In this document: positions 55,128 to 62,026 of the stretch, in pieces | Numbering within the stretch: position 1 is the stretch's first letter | How the letters are laid out: every line of letters begins with the position of its first letter | Source of the DNA: Bacteroidetes bacterium GWF2_35_48 | GTDB taxonomy: Bacteria; Bacteroidota; Bacteroidia; Bacteroidales; GWF2-35-48 | DNA length: 64,000 nucleotides | Direction: 5' to 3' | Assembly (NCBI GenBank): GCA_001769125.1 | Contig: MEOG01000115.1 | Span: forward strand, 1-64,000 | Translations under genes and position numbers: made by a program | Notes under the pieces: generated by a model | What the model was told of the DNA's origin: nothing | The model's database searches: none | Seen by the model: the letters and a program-made list of their open reading frames with translations, nothing else

Positions 55128-55314
55128 AGTGCTTGCAAGAAAACGTCAATTTCTGCGTTACTCTCAACCTGAAAAACAGTCATGTACATTAGTACACTCC
55201 TGATTTTCAGGTCTTCGAAAGCCCTGCCTACCGGACAGGCAGGCTTGAACTTGACCTTTTCTTATCAAGCACTCACACTGTTAAGCAAAAAACAAGGGTT
55301 TTCTTGCTAACACT
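55128..55314 (+). repeat. Family A nested palindrome, copy 2
   Basis: The outer arms are GTGCTTG / CAAGCAC (a T-A pair where copies 1 and 3 have C-G), the middle stem ACCTGAAAA / TTTTCAGGT, the inner step CAG / CTG, and the tip TGTAC-ATTA-GTACA. A nested GC-rich hairpin (CCTGCC / GGCAGG) is inserted in the distal loop. The 3' hairpin with AGCAA / TTGCT arms is present. It follows the TPR gene directly. Confidence 0.85.
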
Positions 55315-55505
55315 ACTTACTGAAGTTTTTTTTGTCGTCAAAGATAATATTTATCAGTCCGGATTTGGGATAGTGAGTGAATACAATGTTCCTGATAAAT
55401 TCTATAATCCTTAATCCTTAATCACCATCCTTAACCTGCCAGACCTGCTTGCATCAGGCAAGCTGCGTCAAGCAGGCATGCCCTTAATCCAATAATATTT
55501 TTAAT
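55315..55505. other. Remaining spacer before the radical SAM gene, with a family D palindrome
   Basis: It carries ATTAAGG-type strings (55408-55425, 55479-55490) and the family D element at 55436-55479: CCTGCTTG / CAAGCAGG outer arms and an inner GCTTGC / GCAAGC hairpin. This element aligns with 23740-23767 apart from the inner hairpin. No ORF was seen. Confidence 0.55.
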
Positions 55506-56639
55506 CTACGACACATCAGGAGTCTGGTACATACCGCCGAATTTAGCCATGCGAACATAATTACGAAACTGCGCTTCAAATTCTATTTCCATAGCATGCA
55601 ACTCTTCTTCAGAAAGCTCATCAATAAAGCAGGTTGGATCTTCTCCGTATAAATCATTCCCTTGGAAATAAGCCATAGTACGGCAACCACCGCAGGTAAA
55701 ATTGTATTTGCATTTTCCACATTTACCAGAAAATTCATTGCGCCTTACTATTTTTTTAAAAATATCCGACTCAAATAAAATTTCTTTTAAATCTGTTTTT
55801 AAAACATTTCCTCCGCTTACATGATCGCCAAGTAAGGGGCATGGAGCAACTTCGCCATCAGGTGTTACAGAATAGAACGAACCGCACCAACAACCAACTG
55901 AAGGATTTGTCGGCACATTGTATTCCGCATTTGTCTGACCAGAATATTTTGCGTGAGCATCCGGGTTCAGAAAAAAGGGAACAAAACTTACGTACCCATG
56001 AAAGTATTTTCTTAAAGAAGGATGCAGCTTTTCCTTTAATATTTTTTTATCAAACATTAAATCATAATTGCAGGAATTACGAGGAGAATAAGGAATTCTG
56101 TTGTGAGGCAATTTTAATTCACGTATTTTTTTTATTGTTTCAGCAAAATCATCAGCTGTATGTTTTCCCATTGTAACACAAATATTCATACGCACATGAT
56201 GCGTTTCAAGTCTTTGTATTACATCAAGGACTTTGTTGGTTTCAACGTCTCGAGTTTTTTTATTTTCCAAATCTTTAAAAGAATTCACACCAAGTGAAAT
56301 AAGAAGATTATCTCCCAGTAATTGTTTCAGAATTTTTATTTTTGAATCGTTTAATGTAGTCCCATTAGAAGCAATTCCAATTACAAAATTATTTTTTGAT
56401 GCAAATTCAAGTAAGTCTAAGGCATCCTTTCTTAATAGAAATTCACCCCCAGAAAATTCGATATAACGGGTTCCTATGTTAAAGGCTGGAATTAATATTC
56501 TGTTGCAAATATCATCATAACTTAATTCAGATACACCTTTCCATTTTTCTTTTAAATGCGAACCACTTGAGCAGTTATCACAGGCAAAATTGCACGTGCG
56601 TGTGGCTTCGAGATAGAGGGTGTGAAAATATGGGAGCAT
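55506..56639 (-). CDS. Radical SAM/SPASM domain protein
   Basis: The 377-residue protein has the radical SAM cluster motif CNFACDNC (Cys16, Cys20, Cys23), the SAM-binding GGE as SGGEFLL, and a C-terminal SPASM domain binding additional clusters (GCWCGSF, VAPCPLLGDH, then CGKCKYNFTCGGCRTMAYF and PTCF). The layout resembles peptide-maturing or PQQ/MoaA-like family members. No precursor peptide gene is evident nearby; a short ORF on either side would be needed to support RiPP maturation. It is preceded by repeat-rich DNA, and a second radical SAM-like gene starts at 63809. Confidence 0.88.
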   Translation of the reverse strand: MLPYFHTLYLEATRTCNFACDNCSSGSHLKEKWKGVSELSYDDICNRILIPAFNIGTRYIEFSGGEFLLRKDALDLLEFASKNNFVIGIASNGTTLNDSKIKILKQLLGDNLLISLGVNSFKDLENKKTRDVETNKVLDVIQRLETHHVRMNICVTMGKHTADDFAETIKKIRELKLPHNRIPYSPRNSCNYDLMFDKKILKEKLHPSLRKYFHGYVSFVPFFLNPDAHAKYSGQTNAEYNVPTNPSVGCWCGSFYSVTPDGEVAPCPLLGDHVSGGNVLKTDLKEILFESDIFKKIVRRNEFSGKCGKCKYNFTCGGCRTMAYFQGNDLYGEDPTCFIDELSEEELHAMEIEFEAQFRNYVRMAKFGGMYQTPDVS

Positions 56640-56653
56640 ATATTTTGTTTTTA

Positions 56654-56938
56654 GATTAAGGATTAAGGAGTAAGGAGTAGGAGTAAACTTTCCTTAATCT
56701 TTAATCCTAATTCTTAATCCATATTAATTATTTTTAGGAGTAGGAAAATCAGGATATCTGGATTTACTCTTAATATCTACTTTATACATCAAAGCCGAAC
56801 ACCTATTTCATAATCTCAAATGCTTATCAATAATTCAAATGTAAAGATAAAAATAATAACAGAACTACATTAATAAAATTTAAAATGTTATTCTTAATCT
56901 GAATTATTGATGTGTTTGTAGGAGTAGAAGTAGGAGAA
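56654..56938. repeat. ATTAAGG and GGAGTA strings upstream of the radical SAM gene
   Basis: AT-rich DNA with tandem ATTAAGG/GGAGTAAGGAGTAGGAGTA units (56654-56690, then further copies at about 56735 and 56920-56938). The pattern matches 23727-23980 and 51688-51713. No ORF was seen. Confidence 0.6.
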
Positions 56939-56979
56939 AAGATATCAAATAATTTAATAAACAAAACCACTTTTATGCA

Positions 56980-57028
56980 AACCTGTGAGGAGCTTACGCA
57001 CAAGCCTCCACTCGAAACCTCACAGGAT
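56980..57028. repeat. Family B palindrome, copy 3
   Basis: CCTGTGAGG / CCTCACAGG arms, a loop containing CGCACAAGC and an inner GCTT / AAGC hairpin. The arms match copy 2 and the loop word is shared, but the loop is otherwise different. Confidence 0.65.
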
Positions 57029-57112
57029 GGCATATCTATACTTTTTTCTCATTCTACTTATCATTCTATTAGTCCTTTTTCAACCTGATAGATTTAATAA
57101 CTTTGCAGAAAT

Positions 57113-57300
57113 AGTGCCTGCAAGAAAACGCCAATTTCATCGTTACGCTTGACCTGAAAAGTAGTCATGTACATTAGTACACTCCTAATTTTCAGATCTT
57201 CGCAAGCATTTCGGCAAGGTCAATGTATTACCTTGAACTTGACGTTTTCTTATCAGGCACACACATTGTGAGCAAAAAACATAAGTTTACTTGCAAACAC
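57113..57300 (+). repeat. Family A nested palindrome, copy 3
   Basis: Near-identical to copy 1, with a 23-base insertion in the distal loop. The right half of the middle stem has one mismatch (TTTTCAGAT). The 3' hairpin (AGCAA / TTGCA-like) is present. It ends 99 bases before the SDR gene start. Confidence 0.85.
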
Positions 57301-57365
57301 GAAATAGGAGCAATCCGATTTCACAAAACAAATTAAATTCGTTTTCAGAATTGAATAAAAATGAA

Positions 57366-57373
57366 TAAATTTG
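57366..57373 (+). promoter_or_regulatory. -7 promoter box upstream of the enoyl-reductase gene
   Basis: TAAATTTG fits TAnnTTTG, 26 bases before the ATG. The region 19-20 bases further upstream is only TTTT, so the -33 box is uncertain. Confidence 0.45.
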
Positions 57374-57399
57374 TATTTTACAAATAAATCCGGTTATTC

Positions 57400-58191
57400 A
57401 TGAAATGGGCTTTTATTATTGGCGCTTCAAGCGGGTTTGGTCTTGCTACTGCACGAAAATTAGGGAGCAAGGGATATAATTTGTTATTATTGCACAGAGA
57501 CAGAAGAGTTAAGTTGCCTGAAATAGAACAATGTTATGAAGAAATCCGTGCAACCGGAGTTCGGGTTCTCAGTTTAAATCTCAATGCATACGATCAAGCT
57601 ACCTTTGATACTGTTCGTGAAAAAATACAACAAGAAATTTTACCGGAGGGAAAAATCAATGTTTTTGTTCATTCGCTTGCAGATGGAAATATTGGAAAAA
57701 TTTCTGTTGAAGATCCCTCAAAAGAAAAGCAGCTTACAGACGAAGGCTTCAGGCGAACAATTGAAGCAATGGGTATAAGTTTTATTACATGGAGCAGGTA
57801 TCTAAAAGAGCAAAATTTCTTTGCAGAAAATGCACGGATTATCGGAATAACAAGTGAAGGAACAAAGCTCGTATTACCACTGTATGCTGCTGTTGCTGTA
57901 GCTAAATCGGTATTAGAAACTTCCGTAAAATATCTTGCAGTAGAGTTTGCTTCATTTAAAATAACAACAAATTTAATTTGCGCCGGCGTGTCTGATACCA
58001 ACGCATTGAAAGTATTTCCCGATTATCAGAAATTATTAGAAACGTATAAAAAAAGAAATCCGTTTGGAAGGCTTACAACTCCGGAAGATGTGGCAAATGC
58101 GATATATCTTTTAAGTATGGACGAAGCAGCATGGATTAACGGCGCAACTATTAGGGTTGATGGGGGAGAACAAATAGCCGGAGTAATATGA
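57400..58191 (+). CDS. Enoyl-ACP-reductase-like SDR (FabI/FabL type)
   Basis: The 263-residue short-chain dehydrogenase has the nucleotide-binding motif GASSGFG (residues 8-14) and the catalytic pair spaced as Tyr162-x6-Lys169 (YAAVAVAK). The x6 spacing is typical of enoyl-ACP reductases (FabI and FabL), while classic SDRs use YxxxK. The C-terminal segment NGATIRVDGGEQI is also as in enoyl reductases. It is the likely last reduction step of the acyl module encoded downstream, although family A repeats lie on both sides of it. Specificity for chain length cannot be inferred. Confidence 0.85.
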   Translation: MKWAFIIGASSGFGLATARKLGSKGYNLLLLHRDRRVKLPEIEQCYEEIRATGVRVLSLNLNAYDQATFDTVREKIQQEILPEGKINVFVHSLADGNIGKISVEDPSKEKQLTDEGFRRTIEAMGISFITWSRYLKEQNFFAENARIIGITSEGTKLVLPLYAAVAVAKSVLETSVKYLAVEFASFKITTNLICAGVSDTNALKVFPDYQKLLETYKKRNPFGRLTTPEDVANAIYLLSMDEAAWINGATIRVDGGEQIAGVI

Positions 58192-58200
58192 TGTATTTGC

Positions 58201-58304
58201 CCAGAATGTCCGATAGCAGCGTTACTCTTGAATTGAAAACGGTCATTTACTCACGTAAACTCCCTGTTTTTCAATTCTGCGAAAGCCTTGCTCTCGAACA
58301 TTCT
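58201..58304 (+). repeat. Family A nested palindrome, copy 4 (diverged)
   Basis: The outer arms CAGAATGTCCGA / TCGAACATTCTG are unrelated in sequence to those of copies 1-3, yet pair with one mismatch. The middle stem is AATTGAAAA / TTTTCAATT and the tip TTTAC-TCAC-GTAAA. The unpaired segments GCGTTACTCT and GCGAAAGCC are kept. It begins 10 bases after the SDR stop codon. Confidence 0.75.
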
Positions 58305-58404
58305 GAATCAAACACATACTTTATAGTCGCTACGACAACAGCCACTATTAAACAAAACAGTATGGGAACAAAGAATAATATTGCAAGTTGCAGATTGCTT
58401 TAAT

Positions 58405-58433
58405 AGGGTGATTTCGACAAGCTCAATTACCCT
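58405..58433. repeat. Family F hairpin
   Basis: AGGGT / ACCCT arms enclose TGATTTCGACAAGCTCAATT. The internal segment matches the loop of the groESL terminator (5639-5667). A weaker relative (CTTCGACAAGCCCAG) lies near 26294. It precedes the dehydratase gene by about 75 bases. Confidence 0.5.
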
Positions 58434-58507
58434 GTAAAATGTAAAAAATAACAACAACATACAACATGCAACAAACTAAAATAATAAATTTAATTTAAAC
58501 AATTCTT

Positions 58508-58951
58508 GTGACAACAGAGCAAAAAATACTTTCTTCCCTACCCTACTGCGAACCATTTTTGTTTGTTGACAGAATAACAAATATTAATGAAAATAGCATA
58601 GCAGGAAGCTACACTTTTAATCCGGAAAGTTTTTTTTATAAAGGACATTTTAAAGACAAACCTGTAACACCGGGAGTAATTTTACTGGAATGTATGGGAC
58701 AAATCGGATTGGTTTGCTTTGGAATTTACTTATTGAATCTGCACGAAAAAAAAACAGATTTTTCAATTGTATTAAGTAATCTTGAATCAGATTTTTTTAA
58801 AATTGTTTATCCGGAAGAAACAGTCTTTGTTCATTCAGAAAAAATGTATTTGCGAAATAATATTTTAAAATGCAGAATTCGTTTATCTGACAATAATAAT
58901 GAAACAATAACGACAACTATTGCAAGCTGTAAATTCAAATTGGAATCATGA
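58508..58951 (+). CDS. FabZ-like 3-hydroxyacyl-ACP dehydratase
   Basis: This hotdog-fold protein (147 residues, GTG start) is of the FabA/FabZ type. The catalytic histidine is in YKGHFKDKPVTPG (His47) and the catalytic acid in LLECMGQ (Glu61). These enzymes remove water from 3-hydroxyacyl-ACP and feed an enoyl reductase. It overlaps the next gene, a ketosynthase, by four bases (ATGA), so they are translationally coupled. Compared with housekeeping FabZ it is divergent, which favours a specialised substrate. Confidence 0.88.
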   Translation: MTTEQKILSSLPYCEPFLFVDRITNINENSIAGSYTFNPESFFYKGHFKDKPVTPGVILLECMGQIGLVCFGIYLLNLHEKKTDFSIVLSNLESDFFKIVYPEETVFVHSEKMYLRNNILKCRIRLSDNNNETITTTIASCKFKLES

Positions 58952-60228
58952 AAAAACGGGTCGTAATAACAGGAATGGGTGTTGTAGCACCTAATGGTAC
59001 AGGAGTTGAAAATTTTCTGCATTCCATTCAAAACGGAGTATCGGGAATTCGTTTTATCGAAGAATTAAAAAATCTGAATTTTGGCTGTCAGATTGGCGGG
59101 ATACCGGAATTTAATGATTCTCCCTATTTACAGATTTTAGAACAATACGGACTCAATGGGTGCAGTAAAATAATAACATTATCATGCATTGCAGGGCTTG
59201 AAGCCTGGGAAGATGCCGGTTTTCAAATACCCGAAAGAGAAAGTGCAGTAGATTATGAAACGGGCATTATCATTGGAAGCGGTATTGGGAGCGCTGATAT
59301 TTTTGGAGAAAGAATAGTTCCTCTGACCAATGAAAAACAAATAAAAAAATTACGCAGCACAATTGTTGAACACAGCATGTTAAGTGGCCCTTCTGCAAAT
59401 CTTGCCGGTATTCTTGGTTTGGGAAATCAGATAACATTTAATTCATCCGCATGTTCAACCGGAACAGAAGCTATCCTTATGAGCTTTGAAAGAATCCGTT
59501 CAGGGCAGGCAATTAGTATGATAGCAGGCGCCGCAGACACATACTCTCCTTACTGCTGGTCTGGCTTTGACTCCATGAGGGTATTAACCCGCAAATACAA
59601 TGAAGAACCAGAAAAAGGAAGCAGACCCATGAGTGAATCGGCAAGCGGTTTTGTCCCGGGTGCAGGCGCAGGAATTATCATACTTGAAGAATACGAAACA
59701 GCAATTAAACGAAACGCTAAAATATATGGAGAAATAGTTGGTGGACACATAAATGCAGGAGGTCAGCGTAGTGGCGGCACCATGTCTGCTCCGAATTCAG
59801 AAGGAGTTATTCGTTGTATTAAAAATGCAATGAAAGACGCTTGTATTGAAAGCAAACAAATAGATTACATTTCCGGTCATCTTAGTTCAACAATGGCAGA
59901 CCCGATTGAAATCAAAAACTGGACAGAAGCATTAGGCAGACAAGGCAATGAATTTCCATATATTAATTCGCTGAAATCAATGACCGGTCATACTATAGGA
60001 GCTGCCGGAGCCATTGAAACTGTGGCTGCCCTTTTACAGATGAATCATAATTTTATTCATCCCAGCCTAAACTGCGAAGACTTACATCCTGAAATAAAAA
60101 AATTAGTTGCCCCTGAAAAAATACCTCATACAACAATCAATGATATAAAAATTAAGTATCTTGCAAAATCAAGCTTTGGTTTTGGAGATGTGAATGCATG
60201 TGTGATAATTAAAAATTTAAAAGATTAG
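58948..60228 (+). CDS. FabF-like beta-ketoacyl-ACP synthase
   Basis: The 426-residue condensing enzyme extends an acyl chain by two carbons. The catalytic Cys169 is in NSSACSTGTEA, the second catalytic histidine is His348 in KSMTGHTIGAAGA, and the first is His311. The usual NAHGTST motif around it reads SGHLSSTMADP, so the flanking residues are altered though the histidine remains. N-terminal KRVVITGMGVVAPNG is typical of KAS II. It overlaps the dehydratase gene and is followed after 3 bases by an acyl carrier protein gene. Divergence points to a specialised product rather than housekeeping membrane lipid. Confidence 0.9.
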   Translation: MKKRVVITGMGVVAPNGTGVENFLHSIQNGVSGIRFIEELKNLNFGCQIGGIPEFNDSPYLQILEQYGLNGCSKIITLSCIAGLEAWEDAGFQIPERESAVDYETGIIIGSGIGSADIFGERIVPLTNEKQIKKLRSTIVEHSMLSGPSANLAGILGLGNQITFNSSACSTGTEAILMSFERIRSGQAISMIAGAADTYSPYCWSGFDSMRVLTRKYNEEPEKGSRPMSESASGFVPGAGAGIIILEEYETAIKRNAKIYGEIVGGHINAGGQRSGGTMSAPNSEGVIRCIKNAMKDACIESKQIDYISGHLSSTMADPIEIKNWTEALGRQGNEFPYINSLKSMTGHTIGAAGAIETVAALLQMNHNFIHPSLNCEDLHPEIKKLVAPEKIPHTTINDIKIKYLAKSSFGFGDVNACVIIKNLKD

Positions 60229-60231
60229 TTT

Positions 60232-60477
60232 ATGGATACAATAAAAAATGAAGTGAAGGAAATTTTAAATAAGTATATTTTTGATAAAAAAATTTGGACA
60301 AATGCTCCAGAAAATCCGCGCATAATTCTGGATTTAAAAATAAATTCCGCACGAATTGTTGACATTGTTTTGGACGTAGAAGAAAAATACGGAATAGAGA
60401 TTGATGATAAAGCATTGGAAAAAATAATAACAGTAGAAGACGTTATCAATACGATTAAACTGAAAGCAGATAAGTAA
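60232..60477 (+). CDS. Acyl carrier protein (dedicated)
   Basis: The 81-residue carrier protein has the phosphopantetheine attachment region LDLKINSARIVDIVLDVEEKYGIEIDD. The usual DSL is replaced by NSA, with the attachment serine kept (Ser39). The length and the acidic helix fit the family. It is encoded between a ketosynthase and a phosphopantetheinyl transferase, which marks it as a dedicated carrier for this module. The Asn in place of the Asp before the serine may alter recognition by the general transferase and could explain the private activating enzyme next door (inference). Confidence 0.85.
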   Translation: MDTIKNEVKEILNKYIFDKKIWTNAPENPRIILDLKINSARIVDIVLDVEEKYGIEIDDKALEKIITVEDVINTIKLKADK

Positions 60478-60478
60478 A

Positions 60479-61057
60479 TTGATTGCCAATGATATCATAT
60501 CATTTATAAATATAGAAAGCAAATATCGTATTGCAAGCGATAAGGCTTTGAAAATTATTTTTCATCCCGATGAATATAATTTGTTAAATAACTATTCGCA
60601 GGTTTTACTTTCCTCTTTGCTTTGGACATGCAAAGAAAGCGCATACAAAATAATGATGAAGAACGGCTTTAGAAGAGCTTTTGCCCCTTCTCTTTATTGC
60701 GTTTCAATATCTGCTTCTGAAAATTCTATTTTTTCCGGAACAGTATCCTATAATAATTCTCATGTTTGTGCTTATTATTCCGGTGTAACAGATTCATTCA
60801 TTAATACCATAGCTGCTGTTAGTAAAAAATCGTTACCATTTATTTTTCATAAAATTTTTTCAGTAAATACATCTGAAGAAAAAGATGTGCGTATCTGTAA
60901 TGAAATAAGCAAATCATTAAATATTCCTGTTTCTAATATTGAATTGAAAAGAAATTATTGGGGAATTCCAGAATTAATAATTGATGGGAAAAAATCTAAT
61001 ATTGAAATTTCTCTCAGTAATGATGCCTCCTATATTTCACTCGCTTATTTGTCTTAA
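60479..61057 (+). CDS. 4'-phosphopantetheinyl transferase
   Basis: The 192-residue protein (TTG start) attaches the phosphopantetheine arm of CoA to carrier proteins. The Sfp/AcpS-type motif is visible as LLWTCKESAYKIMMK (Trp49, Lys52, Glu53, Lys57), and an acidic residue near the N terminus (Asp5 in NDIISF) may bind metal. The start lies immediately after the ACP stop codon. It almost certainly activates the adjacent acyl carrier protein; broader use cannot be excluded. Confidence 0.82.
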   Translation: MIANDIISFINIESKYRIASDKALKIIFHPDEYNLLNNYSQVLLSSLLWTCKESAYKIMMKNGFRRAFAPSLYCVSISASENSIFSGTVSYNNSHVCAYYSGVTDSFINTIAAVSKKSLPFIFHKIFSVNTSEEKDVRICNEISKSLNIPVSNIELKRNYWGIPELIIDGKKSNIEISLSNDASYISLAYLS

Positions 61058-61063
61058 TACACT

Positions 61064-62026
61064 ATGATGAATAATTTGACGGTCAGCATTGGAATTACAA
61101 CTCATAATCATGAGCTTTTTATTGCAGAAGCATTAGACAGCATTCTTTCTCAAAACACTAATTTTAGCTTTGAAATTGTTATTTGTGATGATGCATCATC
61201 AGATTCAACAATATCTATTATAGAAAAATATAAAGCTGCAAATCCTAATAAAATTAAAGTTTATTATTCTGATAAAAATATTGGTCCTTTCGAAAATGCA
61301 AAAAAATTATATGGAAATCTGAAAGGGAAATATATAGCATGGCTTGATGGAGATGATTACTGGACTAATTCAGAGAAGCTACATAAACAAATTATATTTC
61401 TTGAAGAAAATCCTGATTATGTCGGTTGTTTTCATGATGCATTAATCATAAGCAATATCCAAAATGATTCTAAAGCCGGAGATCAGGAAAAAAAACAAGC
61501 ATTACATCATTACAAATTTTATTCTCAATTTAACAGGTATTCATCTGATTTTTATCCATGGGATTTATTAGACAGAAATATAATTCCAACAGCATCTTTG
61601 CTTTTCAGAAACGGAGACTATAAAGAGTATTTTAACACATATAATAATATAAATATCTCACAAAACTGGCTGATTCATTTATACCTGATAAGAAACAGTA
61701 AATTTTATTATTTTAATGAAGCATGGTCTGTTTACAGAGATCATGCAGGAGGTATTTCAAAAACCATAGCGCAAAATTCTTTTAAGAAAAAGAATATTTA
61801 TATCTATAAAAAATTATTAAAAGATACGTATTACAAAAAACATCATGCAATTAAAATATTGTACGGAATTATTAATGAGTACAGACAAATTTTATACAAC
61901 GAGGCAACATATCAAAAAGAAAGAAAAATGTTTTACAGTTCTTTATTTTATTACGTTGGTAATATGATAAAGCTCTTTTTTAAGGAAGGAAAATATTTTA
62001 CAGGCAGATATCTAAAGAGACAATAA
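61064..62026 (+). CDS. Family 2 glycosyltransferase
   Basis: The 320-residue protein has a GT-A fold with VSIGITTHNHELFIAEALDSIL near the N terminus, ICDDASSDST (nucleotide binding), IAWLDGDDYW (DxD metal site) and a C-terminal region with NWLIHLYLIRN and VYRDHAGGISKT. The C terminus lacks predicted membrane segments. It transfers an unidentified sugar to an unidentified acceptor. It lies between the phosphopantetheinyl transferase and the asparagine synthetase, overlapping the latter by one base, and probably acts on the same product. Confidence 0.9.
   Translation: MMNNLTVSIGITTHNHELFIAEALDSILSQNTNFSFEIVICDDASSDSTISIIEKYKAANPNKIKVYYSDKNIGPFENAKKLYGNLKGKYIAWLDGDDYWTNSEKLHKQIIFLEENPDYVGCFHDALIISNIQNDSKAGDQEKKQALHHYKFYSQFNRYSSDFYPWDLLDRNIIPTASLLFRNGDYKEYFNTYNNINISQNWLIHLYLIRNSKFYYFNEAWSVYRDHAGGISKTIAQNSFKKKNIYIYKKLLKDTYYKKHHAIKILYGIINEYRQILYNEATYQKERKMFYSSLFYYVGNMIKLFFKEGKYFTGRYLKRQ

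Noticed and set aside
55506-56639. Radical SAM protein as part of a RiPP cluster
   Set aside because: No short precursor-peptide ORF with a plausible leader, and no transporter, was found next to it.
58188-58403. 71-codon ORF after the SDR gene
   Set aside because: Most of it lies across family A copy 4, whose palindrome explains the open frame.
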